This document shows positions 1 through 10,165 of a stretch of 49,468 nt of DNA, in pieces. Position 1 is the first letter of the stretch. Every line of letters begins with the position of its first letter. The translations under genes were made by a program, and so were the position numbers. This DNA is from Alphaproteobacteria bacterium (GTDB taxonomy: Bacteria; Pseudomonadota; Alphaproteobacteria; Sphingomonadales; Sphingomonadaceae). The stretch covers positions 1-49,468 of the forward strand of contig JAFAZW010000090.1 of NCBI GenBank assembly GCA_019239415.1, written 5' to 3'. A model generated the notes under the pieces. That model was not told the origin of the DNA and made no database searches. It saw only the letters and a program-made list of their open reading frames with translations.

Positions 1-1
1 C

Positions 2-133
2 GGCTTCCTCACCAAGGGCGACGTCTTCTCCGACGACCAGATCGACGCCTATGTCGAGCTGAAGTGGGAAGAGCAGATGCGCTGGGAAACGACGCCGAGC
101 CCGGTCGAATACGACATGTATTATTCGAGCTGA
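2..133 (+). CDS. glnA: Glutamine synthetase, type I, C-terminal end (partial)
   Basis: Only the last 43 codons are present; the gene enters from the left edge. The reading frame contains DAYVELKWEE and ends PSPVEYDMYYSS, which matches the conserved C-terminal tail of bacterial type I glutamine synthetase. The enzyme joins ammonia to glutamate with ATP in the cytoplasm as a dodecamer. The catalytic core and the adenylylation tyrosine lie outside the window, so neither can be checked. The stop codon is followed within 20 bases by a good intrinsic terminator, so the transcript very probably ends here. Confidence 0.9.
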   Translation, partial: GFLTKGDVFSDDQIDAYVELKWEEQMRWETTPSPVEYDMYYSS

Positions 134-152
134 GCGCTCGCCCGTCGCATCG

Positions 153-185
153 AAGGGCCTCGGGGCGTCACCCGCGGGGCCTTTT
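153..185 (+). terminator. Intrinsic terminator after glnA
   Basis: A GC-rich stem starting GGCCTCGGG and closing with CCCGCGGGGCC (one bulged base and one G-U pair, loop about 5 nt) is followed directly by TTTT. It begins 19 bases after the glnA stop codon. About 75 bases then separate it from the start of the ABC-F gene. Confidence 0.7.
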
Positions 186-260
186 CGTCCACCGCAGCGG
201 CTTGCGCTTCCAGCGCCGGGCGGCTTTGAGGGCAGCGCGTGATTCACCTGCTGGAAGACC

Positions 261-2054
<1,794 letters not shown>

Positions 2055-2199
2055 CTCCTCCCCGGAACGGGGAGGGGGACCGCGACGCGCAGCGGCGTGG
2101 TGGAGGGGGCCCCGAGCCCGATGCGGCGGAGCGGTGGGCCCCCTCCACCAGCCTCCGCCTTCGGCTACGGCTGGTCCCCCTCCCCGTTCCGGGGAGGAG
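2055..2199. repeat. Nested inverted repeat between convergent genes
   Basis: A 27-base arm at 2055-2081 (starting CTCCTCCCCGGAACGGGGAG) recurs as a perfect reverse complement at 2173-2199. Inside it a 14-base arm, GGTGGAGGGGGCCC at 2099-2112, recurs inverted at 2136-2149. The unit fills the whole gap between the stop codon of the ABC-F gene (ends 2054) and the stop codon of the leftward phosphatase (begins 2200). It can fold into a long double hairpin on either strand and probably ends transcription from both sides. It resembles the C/G-rich unit at 48801-48964. Confidence 0.9.
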
Positions 2200-3834
2200 T
2201 TATCGCGCTGGGCACGTACTCCCCGGTCCGGCGTCGAGATCCAGGCACCGCCCGTCGATCTCGTTCGCCGGCACCTTGAGCCCGATCAGCGCCGCCAGCG
2301 TCGGCATGATGTCGACCGTTTCGACCGACAGCGGCTGCTCGAACGCGACGATGCCCTTGCGCCAGAACAGGATCGGCACCCGTCGGTCGTAATCCCACGG
2401 GCTGCCGTGGGTGGCGACATAGCCGTGGCTGGTGTCGAACAGCGGCGTGACGCGCGGCTTCAACTGCACGAGGAAGTCGCCGGACCGCTCCGGATCGAAG
2501 CTGGCGCGGGCGCGCTGGACAAGGGTCCACGTCTCCGGCGGCCCGGAGAGCGCCGGCGCGGCGGCGATCTCCTCGCGTGTGTAGACCGCCGCCACCTGCG
2601 GGTGAGCGCGATAGGCGGCCACCGCCTCGCGCAGCACGCGCCGGCGCATCGCGCCGGTGATGGCCTTGTCGATGTAGATGTCGCCGAACGCCGCCGAGCC
2701 CAGCAGCACGGGGCCGCGGAGACCGAGCTTCGCCGCCAGTGCCTTGCCCATCGGTCCGGGGCTCAGCACGTCGGCGGCGCGGCTGGCGCCGGGCACGGCG
2801 TGCTCGTTCTGGCGCTCCGGTATGTCGTTGCCGCCATGATCGGCCGTCAGCATCACGACGTAATCGACGCCGGTCGCGTCGAGGCCGCGGAAGAATTCGC
2901 CGAGCAACTGGTCGAGCATCAGCACCTGCAGGCACATTTCGGTGCCTTCCGTGCCGTAGGTGTGGCCGACATAGTCGGTGGCGGAAAGACCGACGGCGAC
3001 GATGTCGGTGGCCGGGCCCTCGCCGAGGCGCATCTCGCGGCGGAGCGCCGTGGCGAGCGCGAGGGTCGCGCCGTCGAACTCCGGCGAGGTCCGGAACGCC
3101 CGCTCGTCGCCGGCGGCGCGGGCAAAGCGGCCGGTGCCGACCGGCTTGCCCCCGCCGGCGACGGCGATGGCGCGGCTCTGGGCCTCACAGACGGCCGGCA
3201 GCTTCATGGCGGGCGCCGCCTTCGCCAGCGCCGCGGCGACCTCCGCGTTGATGGCCGCGCCGGCCGCGGCGGGCACCGCCTTGCCGCCGAACGTGTAGCT
3301 CTTGCCGGTCCAGTACCAACGCTGGTCGGGGCCGTAGCCGCCCATCATGATCGCCGCCCGGTCCTTGCCCGCCACCGCCACGGAGCGCGCGCGCGGATCG
3401 GCCGCCTTCATCCGATCCCCCAGCGCCGGCACCTTCAGGAAGTGGGTCGAGACCGTGTAGCTCTTGAAGCTGCTGCCGGGAACGTTCGGGTCTTCCGAGC
3501 AATAGACCTGCTTGTCGGCGCGGGCGACATTCTGGTCGAACCAGTCGTTGGCGATGATCCCGGTCCGGGCCGGGCGCGAGCCGGTGAGGATCGTCGAGTG
3601 GCCGGGACAGGTCTCGGTCATGTTGTGGCTCTGGTAGCCGGAAGGGAAGACCGCGCCCTCCTCGAGCCGCCTGAGGCCGCCGGTGAAATGCTGGCGATAC
3701 TGGGCGAACAGATCGGCCGAGAACTGGTCGACGGAGATGGCGACGATGAGCTTGGGCGGCGGGCGGTCGGCGGCGGCGGCGGGCACGAAGGCGGCGGTGG
3801 CGAGGGCGAGCCCCGCGGCAAGTCTGAGCTTCAT
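2200..3834 (-). CDS. Secreted alkaline phosphatase-superfamily protein, PafA/PhoK-like
   Basis: About 544 residues when started at the ATG at 3834. I chose this start over the frame's earlier start at 3870 because it gives a clean signal peptide (MKLRLAAGLALATAAFVPAAAA). The mature protein begins with PPKLIVAISVDQFSADLF, whose Asp is a metal ligand. The ETCPGHSTILTG block follows; by alignment to nucleotide pyrophosphatase-type enzymes Thr75 would be the nucleophile. RTGIIANDWFD and TADHGGND hold further metal-site residues. Length and motifs match the phosphate-irrepressible PafA and Sphingomonas PhoK alkaline phosphatases, which release phosphate from organic esters in the periplasm or medium. 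It could instead prefer diesters. It lies downstream of prsR on the same strand but behind a strong hairpin (3884-3914), so it is probably separately expressed. Its stop abuts the repeat at 2055-2199. Confidence 0.85.
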   Translation of the reverse strand: MKLRLAAGLALATAAFVPAAAADRPPPKLIVAISVDQFSADLFAQYRQHFTGGLRRLEEGAVFPSGYQSHNMTETCPGHSTILTGSRPARTGIIANDWFDQNVARADKQVYCSEDPNVPGSSFKSYTVSTHFLKVPALGDRMKAADPRARSVAVAGKDRAAIMMGGYGPDQRWYWTGKSYTFGGKAVPAAAGAAINAEVAAALAKAAPAMKLPAVCEAQSRAIAVAGGGKPVGTGRFARAAGDERAFRTSPEFDGATLALATALRREMRLGEGPATDIVAVGLSATDYVGHTYGTEGTEMCLQVLMLDQLLGEFFRGLDATGVDYVVMLTADHGGNDIPERQNEHAVPGASRAADVLSPGPMGKALAAKLGLRGPVLLGSAAFGDIYIDKAITGAMRRRVLREAVAAYRAHPQVAAVYTREEIAAAPALSGPPETWTLVQRARASFDPERSGDFLVQLKPRVTPLFDTSHGYVATHGSPWDYDRRVPILFWRKGIVAFEQPLSVETVDIMPTLAALIGLKVPANEIDGRCLDLDAGPGSTCPAR

Positions 3835-3883
3835 GGGACCCGTCTGTAACCGAGCGGGGAAGCCGAGCAAGCGGCTCGTTCAT

Positions 3884-3914
3884 GCCTCCCCATGAGTTCC
3901 GCTCATGGGGAGGC
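3884..3914 (-). terminator. Perfect 13-bp hairpin between prsR and the phosphatase gene
   Basis: GCCTCCCCATGAG at 3884-3896 pairs perfectly with CTCATGGGGAGGC at 3902-3914 around a 5-base loop. It starts 6 bases past the prsR stop codon and ends 50 bases before the phosphatase start, both on the minus strand. No T-tract follows on the minus strand, so it is either a weak or factor-assisted terminator, an mRNA 3' stabiliser, or a 5' UTR element of the phosphatase gene. Confidence 0.6.
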
Positions 3915-3919
3915 AAATA

Positions 3920-5284
3920 TCAGGGCTGCAGCTCGTACTGCTTGAGCAGGTCGTAGAGGGTGGGGCGGCTGATGCCGAGCAGCTTGGCGGCGCCGGAGAT
4001 GTTGTTGTCGCTGCGGGCCAGGGCCTGGCGGATCGCGCGGCGGTCCGCCTGCTCGCGCGCCGCCTTCAGGTTGACCGGCAGGGCGTCGTCGGCGACGGGC
4101 GCGAGGTCGAGATCTTCGGCGGTGACGAGCTTGGCGTCGGCCATGATGACGGCGCGCTTCATCCGGTTCTCGAGCTCGCGCACGTTTCCCGGCCACGGCC
4201 AGGCGGCGATCGCGGCCAGCGCGCCGGGGGCGAGACCCTTCACATGCGGGTTCATCTCGCGCGCGAAGCGATGGAGGAAGTGCTTGGCGAGGAGCGCCGC
4301 GTCGCCGTGGCGCTCGGCGAGGCTCGGAATCCGCACCACGACCTCGGCGAGGCGATAATAGAGATCCTCGCGGAAGCTGCCGGCCTTGATCATCTCGGGC
4401 AGGTCCTGGTGGGTGGCGCAGACGATCCGCGTGTCGACGGCGATCGCCTTGCGGCTGCCGATCCGCTCGATCACCCGCTCTTGGAGGAAGCGCAGCAGCT
4501 TGACCTGCAGCGGCAGCGGGATGTCGCCGACCTCGTCGAGAAACAAGGTGCCGCCATGGGCGAGCTCGATCTTGCCTTCGGTGGTCTTGATCGCGCCGGT
4601 GAAGGCCCCCTTCTCGTAGCCGAACAGCTCGGCCTCGAGCAGGTTTTCGGGGATCGCGGCACAGTTGATCGCGACGAACGCGCCGCCGCTGCGCCGGCTC
4701 GCGGCGTGGACGCCGCGGGCGAGCAGCTCCTTGCCCGTCCCCGAGGCGCCGAGCAGCATCACCGACACATTGGTGTTCGCCACCCGCTCGATGGTTCGCG
4801 CGACCTTCAGCATCTCCGGCGCGGCCGTGATCATCGTGCCGAGGACGGTGCGGTCGTCGCCGGCTTTCTCCTCGAGCTTGCGATTCTCGGTCTCGATCCC
4901 GTGGAGCTGGAAGGCGCGGCGGACGATGAGGCCAAGCTGGTCGATATCGACCGGCTTCTGATAGAAATCATAGGCTCCGGAGGCGATGGCCTTGAGGGCG
5001 CTTTCCCGCGCCCCGTGTCCGGACGCGACGATGACCTTCGTTTCCGGCTTCAGCGCCAGGATCGTCTCGAGCACGGCAAAGCCTTCGGTGGTGCCGTCCG
5101 GGTCGGGCGGCAGGCCGAGGTCGAGCGTCACCACCGGCGGCTCCTCGGCGCGCACGATGTTGATCGCCGCGTTGCGGTCGGAGGCGACGAGCACCTCATA
5201 ATCCTCATAGGCCCAGCGCAGCTGGCGCTGCAGGCCCTCGTCGTCCTCGACGATCAGCAGGCGGGGCTTGAATGGTGCGTTCAT
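3920..5284 (-). CDS. prsR: PEP-CTERM-box sigma-54 response regulator PrsR
   Basis: A 454-residue NtrC-type activator. The receiver domain occupies about residues 1-125, with acidic pair ED at 13-14, phospho-acceptor Asp55 ([10 protein letters not shown]) and the YQKPV lysine. The AAA+ domain runs from about 145 to 380, with Walker A GASGTGKE near 180, the GAFTGA sigma-54 contact loop near 228 and Walker [13 protein letters not shown] Fis-type helix-turn-helix ends the protein ([21 protein letters not shown]). The DPDGTTEGF insertion after the acceptor Asp is typical of PrsR, which pairs with PrsK and RNA polymerase sigma-54 to switch on PEP-CTERM proteins and exopolysaccharide genes. It overlaps the kinase gene by 4 bases (ATGA), so the pair is translationally coupled. 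Confidence 0.92.
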   Translation of the reverse strand: MNAPFKPRLLIVEDDEGLQRQLRWAYEDYEVLVASDRNAAINIVRAEEPPVVTLDLGLPPDPDGTTEGFAVLETILALKPETKVIVASGHGARESALKAIASGAYDFYQKPVDIDQLGLIVRRAFQLHGIETENRKLEEKAGDDRTVLGTMITAAPEMLKVARTIERVANTNVSVMLLGASGTGKELLARGVHAASRRSGGAFVAINCAAIPENLLEAELFGYEKGAFTGAIKTTEGKIELAHGGTLFLDEVGDIPLPLQVKLLRFLQERVIERIGSRKAIAVDTRIVCATHQDLPEMIKAGSFREDLYYRLAEVVVRIPSLAERHGDAALLAKHFLHRFAREMNPHVKGLAPGALAAIAAWPWPGNVRELENRMKRAVIMADAKLVTAEDLDLAPVADDALPVNLKAAREQADRRAIRQALARSDNNISGAAKLLGISRPTLYDLLKQYELQP

Positions 5285-7362
5285 GCGGATTTCCGTTCGG
5301 GAGCAGCAGCGCCGGCCCTCTCGGCCGACGGCAGGTAGACGGCGAAGCGGGTGCCTTCGCCTTCACGGCTTTCGACTTCGATGCGGCCGCCCATCGCGGC
5401 GACCAGGCCCTTCGCCTCGAAGGCGCCGACGCCGAAGCCGTTGTCCTTGGTCGAGGCGAAAGCCTGGAACAGGCGGGTGCGGATGAACTCCGCCGACATG
5501 CCGCGGCCGCGATCCTCGACCTCGATCGCCGCCTCGCCTCCTCGGCGGCCATAGCGGAGGATGACGGGCACGCCGGGCGCGCTGGCATCGATGGCATTCT
5601 GAACCAGGTGCATCAGCGCCTGGGACAGCCGGTTCGGATCGGCGAGCGCGGCGAGCGTCGCGTCGCCCTCCACCTCGACGGGGTGGACCCGGCGCTTGAC
5701 CTCGACCACCGGCGCCACCGCCGAGGCCACCGAAATGGCGCGCACCGGCTCGGCTTCGACGTTGCTGCCGCCGCGGCTGAGGCGGGCAAGCAAATCGTTC
5801 ATCTTCCTCACCGAGCTTTCGAGGGTCGCGATCATGTCCTGGCGGAATTCCGGCTTGTCGGCGTGCCGCTCCGCGTTGCGGATGACGAGGCTGAGCTGGC
5901 TCACCAGGTTCTTCACGTCGTGGATGATGAAGGCGAACCGGCGGTTGAACTCGTCGAAGCGCTGCGCATCCGCGAGCGCCTCCTGCCCGCGCGCCTCGGC
6001 GAGATAGCTCGCCGCCTGCATCCCGGCCGTCCGGAACAGGTCGAAATCCTCCCAGTCGAGCGGCCGACGGACGAGCGGATGGTCGAGCAGGACGAGGCCG
6101 ACGAGCCGGTCGTTGTGGAGCAGCGGGATGCCCGCCCAGGCCGTCTCCACTCCGGCCAGCCAGGCCGGCGCGGAAATGTCGCTCTCGCCGACCCGGATGC
6201 GCCCGCCCCGTGCGGTCTCGAGGTCCAGCACGAAAGCGTGGGTTTCCAGCGCGCGGATCAGCTCGGCGCTGCCGTTGCAGCGCGGTACGTCGTGGCGCCA
6301 GCGCCACTCGGCGCCGACGCTGAAGCGGCCGTCGGCCTCGGCGACGAGCAGCAGCCCGCCCGGCGCCTCGGCGATGTCCGCGAGCGCCTTGACGATGCGC
6401 TGGGCGAGCGGCGCCTCGTCGTCGCCGGCAACGCCGATCGTGCGGGTGAAGCGCAGCCACTCGTCGCGATAATCGTAGCGATGCTCGAACAGATGCTTGG
6501 CCAGCATCACCCGCGCCCAGGCGCGCATCCGCCCGGAGGGCACCAGCACCACGGCCGCGAGGGTCATCACGAAGATCACCGCCACCTGCCCGATCCGCAC
6601 CCACTCGCCGCCGACGATCTCGAGGATGCGCGTCGCCGACATCATCAGCAGCAGGTAGGCGAAGATGCCGATCACCGAGAGCGACTGGAAGGTCGCGGCG
6701 CGCGAGATCTGGACGCGCCATTCGCGGTTGCGGCGGGTCGAAAGGGCGAAGAGCGGCACCAGCATCGCCAGCACCGCGCCCCGCATGGCGATGAGATCCT
6801 GGACGGGGCCGCGGCTCAGCCAGGCGACCGTGTAGAGGTTGAGGTCGTACGCCCAGGTTGCCGCGAGCGCGATCATCGGCAGACGGATGCCCCAGCGGCT
6901 GTCCGGCGCCGCCTGGCCGTAGAGATTGTGGACGAGGACGAGGGCGCCCGCGGCGACGGTGAGGCCGATGATCTGGGCAGCGGCCGAGAGCGCGTCGTGG
7001 ATCAGCGGCTTGTTGGCGAAGCCGGGGATGACGCCGGCGAGGATCAGCTGCAGCCCGATCACCGCGGCGAGGACGGTATAGACCAGCTTCACCGCGGGCT
7101 GGCGGTCGCCGTCCGCCTCGTCGAAGATGGCGAACATGAAGGCAAGGAAGGCGAAGTTGCGGCCCGTCTCGGCGACGCCGGCGGCCACCGAGCCGGGCCC
7201 GATCGAGGCGACGAAGATCGCCCACAGGGCCGTGACCGCGAAGGCGCCGAACAGCGGCCGGTTGCGCGCGCCCGCGTTCCAGTAGCGCAGTTGCCACAGC
7301 GCCAGCGCGGCGTACAACACCGCCGCCAACGCGTGGCTCCACAGGCCGACGATCGCGATCAC
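5281..7362 (-). CDS. prsK: XrtA/PEP-CTERM system histidine kinase PrsK
   Basis: A membrane histidine kinase of about 693 residues. I start it at the GTG at 7362: it overlaps the upstream stop codon as GTGA and has GGAGG a few bases ahead. Another GTG at 7380 is in frame. The first 290 or so residues form a long run of hydrophobic helices. A GAF-like region follows (about 320-460, ending WEDFDLFRTAGMQAASYLAE). The phospho-acceptor is His481 in FIIHDVKNLVSQL, followed by N box LVQNAIDAS, G1 DRGRGM and G2 GFGVGAFEAKGL. The HDVKN form of the H box and the multi-helix N-terminus are characteristic of PrsK, which phosphorylates PrsR in exosortase-A/EPS loci. The signal sensed is unknown. It is the middle gene of a three-gene coupled operon. 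Confidence 0.92.
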   Translation of the reverse strand: MIAIVGLWSHALAAVLYAALALWQLRYWNAGARNRPLFGAFAVTALWAIFVASIGPGSVAAGVAETGRNFAFLAFMFAIFDEADGDRQPAVKLVYTVLAAVIGLQLILAGVIPGFANKPLIHDALSAAAQIIGLTVAAGALVLVHNLYGQAAPDSRWGIRLPMIALAATWAYDLNLYTVAWLSRGPVQDLIAMRGAVLAMLVPLFALSTRRNREWRVQISRAATFQSLSVIGIFAYLLLMMSATRILEIVGGEWVRIGQVAVIFVMTLAAVVLVPSGRMRAWARVMLAKHLFEHRYDYRDEWLRFTRTIGVAGDDEAPLAQRIVKALADIAEAPGGLLLVAEADGRFSVGAEWRWRHDVPRCNGSAELIRALETHAFVLDLETARGGRIRVGESDISAPAWLAGVETAWAGIPLLHNDRLVGLVLLDHPLVRRPLDWEDFDLFRTAGMQAASYLAEARGQEALADAQRFDEFNRRFAFIIHDVKNLVSQLSLVIRNAERHADKPEFRQDMIATLESSVRKMNDLLARLSRGGSNVEAEPVRAISVASAVAPVVEVKRRVHPVEVEGDATLAALADPNRLSQALMHLVQNAIDASAPGVPVILRYGRRGGEAAIEVEDRGRGMSAEFIRTRLFQAFASTKDNGFGVGAFEAKGLVAAMGGRIEVESREGEGTRFAVYLPSAERAGAAAPERKSA

Positions 7363-8747
7363 CGCGCCCCCTCCGGCCACAGCACCACCCGCACCGTCTG
7401 CAGCAGGATCAGCACGTCCAGGAAGGGCGTGTAGTTCTTCGCATAATAGAGGTCGTATTCGAGCTTCTGGCGCGCATCCTCGACGCTCGCGCCGTAGGGG
7501 AAGTTGATCTGCGCCCAGCCGGTGATGCCCGGCTTCACGACGTGACGTTCGGCATAATAAGGCAGGCGCGCCTCGAGATCGTCGACGAATTGCGGCCGCT
7601 CCGGGCGCGGGCCGACGAAGCTCATCCGGCCGGTGAGCACGGTCCAGGCCTGGGGCAGCTCGTCGATCCTGAGCTTGCGGATGATCGCGCCGACGCGGGT
7701 GACGCGGGGATCGTCCTTCTGCGCCCAGACCGCCTGGCCGCCGACCTCGGCATCCTCGCGCATCGACCTGAGCTTGATCAGCTCGAACGGCTCGCCGTAG
7801 CGGCCGACGCGGCGCTGGCGGAAAAAGGCGGGTCCGCGGCTCTCCAGCTTCACGAGCAGCGCGGTGAAGAGGATGAGCGGGCCGAACAGGATGAGGATCG
7901 CCGCGCTGACGACGACGTCGAACAGCCTCTTGCCCGCGGCCGAGATGCGGCGACCGGCGGAGAAGCCGTCGGAGAAGATCAGCCAGGACGGATTGAGGCT
8001 GTCGAGGTCGACGCGGCCGGTCTCGCGCTCGAGGAAGGAGGAGATGTCGTTGACGTGGACGCCGGTCGTCTTGATCCTGAGGAGGTCGGCGAGGGGCAGG
8101 GCGTTGCGCCGCTCTTCCAGCGCCAGCACCACTTCGCTGACGCCGAGCTGGACGACATGTTCGGTCAGGCTATCAATATCCCCCCGGTTGCGCGCGCCCT
8201 GCACCGCCACCGGGCCATCGTTCATGGCGACATAGCCGGCGACGGCGAAGGCGGCGCCCTCGGCGTCCGCGAGCGCGCCGATCCGGGCGGCGCGCGGCCC
8301 GGCGCCGAGAATCAGGATGCGGCGCCGGAAGCCTTCCGCGCCGAGCACCCGCTCCAGGGCCAGGCGCGTCGCGAAAATCAGAAGGAAGGCAAGCAGCATC
8401 GCGTAGAGCAGGTTCGAGCGCCAGAAGGTGACGGCCGGCAGCAGGAAGAAGACGAGGCTGAGGAGCAGCACGCCCAAGGAGATGGCCACGACGAGGCGGG
8501 CCGCGGCGAGCCGCATCGCCCGGAGCGCCTCGGCCCCGTAGGCGCCGACGCCCACCATCGCGAGCTGCATCATCACGGCGAAGGTGAGGAGGTGGGGCAG
8601 CCGGGCGGGATCGAGGACGACGTCGCCGCCGAGCTGCCACGTCCTCAGCGCCCAGCCGCCCTCGCCCGCGAGCAGCAGCAGGGCGAAGTCGACGGCGCCG
8701 AGCCACAGCACGACCGGCGACACATAATGCTTGAACAGCCTGACCAA
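7359..8747 (-). CDS. XrtA/PEP-CTERM-associated polyprenyl-phosphate sugar transferase (TIGR03013-like)
   Basis: A 462-residue membrane sugar transferase. Several hydrophobic helices lie in the first 130 residues, then a nucleotide-binding-like region ([20 protein letters not shown]). The C-terminal third is the bacterial sugar transferase domain: membrane entry [19 protein letters not shown], then [46 protein letters not shown] and [11 protein letters not shown]. These enzymes put the first sugar phosphate on undecaprenyl phosphate at the inner membrane, starting an exopolysaccharide repeat. The join to PrsK identifies it as the PEP-CTERM/EPS type. The start is a TTG at 8747 with GAGGAG about 9 bases ahead; no better start is visible. 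Its stop overlaps prsK by 4 bases. Confidence 0.88.
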   Translation of the reverse strand: MVRLFKHYVSPVVLWLGAVDFALLLLAGEGGWALRTWQLGGDVVLDPARLPHLLTFAVMMQLAMVGVGAYGAEALRAMRLAAARLVVAISLGVLLLSLVFFLLPAVTFWRSNLLYAMLLAFLLIFATRLALERVLGAEGFRRRILILGAGPRAARIGALADAEGAAFAVAGYVAMNDGPVAVQGARNRGDIDSLTEHVVQLGVSEVVLALEERRNALPLADLLRIKTTGVHVNDISSFLERETGRVDLDSLNPSWLIFSDGFSAGRRISAAGKRLFDVVVSAAILILFGPLILFTALLVKLESRGPAFFRQRRVGRYGEPFELIKLRSMREDAEVGGQAVWAQKDDPRVTRVGAIIRKLRIDELPQAWTVLTGRMSFVGPRPERPQFVDDLEARLPYYAERHVVKPGITGWAQINFPYGASVEDARQKLEYDLYYAKNYTPFLDVLILLQTVRVVLWPEGAR

Positions 8748-8935
8748 GCGCCGCTCCTCGAGAGTGTAAGCCCTCCCGACACTGCCTGTCGCTCAAATTG
8801 ACAAACAAACCGTAACCGCGGCCCGCCCGCTTCAGCGCCGCTTCAGGTACGGAAAGGCAGGAGCGCACCGGCGATGACACGGCGTCGCACCACCGATGCC
8901 GCCTTAGAGCGGCCTCGTGCGTTGGAGCGTCCAGT
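8748..8935. other. Divergent intergenic region, sugar transferase / tonB
   Basis: This 188-base gap must hold promoters for the leftward EPS operon and the rightward tonB gene. The only recognisable element is TTGACA at 8798-8803 on the plus strand, with no good -10 box 17 bases on. I see no sigma-54 -24/-12 pair on either strand. An AT-richer patch (AATTGACAAACAAACC) lies at about 8796-8811. Confidence 0.35.
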
Positions 8936-9724
8936 ATGCGTATTGACGTCGCGACCAGGCGCGACCGGCTCACCGCGGCCGTCGCGGTCGCCGCCCTCGA
9001 GGCGGTGCTCGGCTATGCCCTGATCACCGGGCTTCACGTGGTCCGCGGCCTGCCAGCCGCCGACCCGCTCCAGGTCATCGGCCTGGCGCCGACACCGCCG
9101 CCGCCGCCGCCGAAGAAGCCGAAGCCGCCGCCCAAGCCGCGCACCCGCAGCCCGGAAGGCGCGGCGTCGCCGCCGAACCTCAAGGCGACCCCGACGGAGA
9201 TCGTCCGGCCGCCGCCCCCGCCGATCCTCTTTCCGCCCCCCCCGCCGGTCGCCGCGGCGCCGATCGCCGGTCCGGGCGCCGCCCCGTCGGCGGGTGCCGC
9301 ACCGGTCCCCGGCCCCGGCACCGGCGCGGGCGGGGAAGGCAATGGGACCGGCAGCGGCGCGGGCGGGAACGGGACCGGCTCGGGGGGAGGCAGAGGCCGC
9401 GGCAAGCCGCCCAAGCATCTCCACGGGCGGATCACGAACGACGACTATCCGCCGGCCGCGAAGGCGGCGGGAGCGCAGGGCGGGCTGTGGGTGCGCTATA
9501 CGGTGCTGACGAGCGGCCGGGCGACCAATTGCCGCATCCTGCGCTCGTCGGGCACGGCTTCGCTGGACCAGACGACCTGCCGGCTGATCGTCGAGCGCTT
9601 CGTGTTCAGGCCGGCCAAGGACGAACGAGGCCAGCCCGTTCAGGCCGACCTCGTCGAAGAGCATGAGTGGATCATGGACGAGAAGAACCCGCCGCCGGAG
9701 CCGGACGGGCCGGACCCCGACTGA
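8936..9724 (+). CDS. tonB: TonB family energy transducer (orphan copy)
   Basis: A 262-residue TonB-type protein that would couple the inner-membrane proton gradient to outer-membrane receptors. It has one N-terminal membrane anchor (about residues 12-33, ending VLGYALITGL), a proline-rich stretch with PPPPPPKKPKPPPKPR (about 50-65), a second proline block, then a glycine-rich stretch (about 125-155) with GGNGTGSGGGRGRG. The TonB C-terminal domain follows (NDDYPPAAKAAGAQGGLWVRY, then a Cys pair in NCRILRSSG and TCRL, and FRPAKDERGQ). Membrane anchor and C-terminal domain match the second tonB at 12953-13627, so the two are paralogues. No exbB or exbD is attached here; it may share the ExbBD complex encoded 2-4 kb away. 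The long Gly/Pro spacer could span a thick periplasm. Confidence 0.85.
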   Translation: MRIDVATRRDRLTAAVAVAALEAVLGYALITGLHVVRGLPAADPLQVIGLAPTPPPPPPKKPKPPPKPRTRSPEGAASPPNLKATPTEIVRPPPPPILFPPPPPVAAAPIAGPGAAPSAGAAPVPGPGTGAGGEGNGTGSGAGGNGTGSGGGRGRGKPPKHLHGRITNDDYPPAAKAAGAQGGLWVRYTVLTSGRATNCRILRSSGTASLDQTTCRLIVERFVFRPAKDERGQPVQADLVEEHEWIMDEKNPPPEPDGPDPD

Positions 9725-9742
9725 GCGGGCCTTCGTCCCAGA

Positions 9743-10015
9743 TCAGCAGCTGTGGCGCTCGATGTGACGGCCGAGCAGCGCGCCGCCGGCGCCGCCGATC
9801 AGCGGACCGGCGAGGCCGTGATGGGTGACGGCGCTACCGATGAGGGCGCCGCCGACGCCGCCGACGATCGCGCCGGTGGTGCCGCTGTGGTGGCGGCAGG
9901 TCGCCGCATAATGGCGATAGACGCGATGGTGGCGGCGCGCATCGGCCGGCGTCGGGGCAACCGCGGCCGGCACGGCGACGGAGAGCGCCGAGATGGCGAG
10001 AATGAGCTTACGCAT
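9743..10015 (-). CDS. Small glycine-zipper (2TM) envelope protein
   Basis: 90 residues when started at the ATG at 10015, which gives a signal peptide (MRKLILAISALSVAVPAAVA) and has an excellent ribosome site AGGAGGT 4 bases ahead. A His/Arg-rich stretch (DARRHHRVYRHYAATCRHH) precedes two glycine-zipper segments, GAIVGGVGGALIGSAVTHHG and GPLIGGAGGALLGRHIE. Such proteins insert in or lie against the outer membrane or periplasm; the exact role is unknown. The two cysteines (in TCRHH and at the C-terminus, RHSC) could form a disulfide. It is monocistronic and convergent with the upstream tonB. Confidence 0.78.
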   Translation of the reverse strand: MRKLILAISALSVAVPAAVAPTPADARRHHRVYRHYAATCRHHSGTTGAIVGGVGGALIGSAVTHHGLAGPLIGGAGGALLGRHIERHSC

Positions 10016-10050
10016 GATACCTCCTGATGCTGCACATCGTGGGTACAACC

Positions 10051-10068
10051 CGCGAGCTTACGCTCGCG
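10051..10068 (-). promoter_or_regulatory. Hairpin in the 5' leader of the glycine-zipper gene
   Basis: CGCGAGC TTAC GCTCGCG is a perfect 7-bp stem with a 4-base loop, 36 bases upstream of the glycine-zipper start codon on the minus strand. It could be an mRNA-stabilising leader or the end of another transcript. No poly-T follows. Confidence 0.35.
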
Positions 10069-10165
10069 TTCCGACTTTCCGGCGCAATCGGGCCTCGGGC
10101 CGCCGCCGCTTTTGAGCGCAAGATGCGGGTAGGCGGCGGCGCCGGGGCGGTGCAGACGCGCGGCC

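Noticed and set aside
2134-3849. 571-codon plus-strand frame opposite the phosphatase
   Set aside because: No domain; starts within the nested repeat; shadow of the phosphatase gene.
5272-7434. 720-codon plus-strand frame opposite prsK
   Set aside because: Arg/His/Asp-rich with no recognisable domain; prsK is unambiguous on the minus strand.
8748-8935. Sigma-54 promoter for the prsK/prsR operon
   Set aside because: I looked for TGGCAC-N5-TTGC on both strands and found no acceptable match; TTGACA at 8798 also lacks a partner -10 box.
9079-9420. Tandem-repeat locus in the GCC/CCG runs of tonB
   Set aside because: The triplet runs encode the normal proline and glycine spacer of a TonB protein and are not a separate repeat element.
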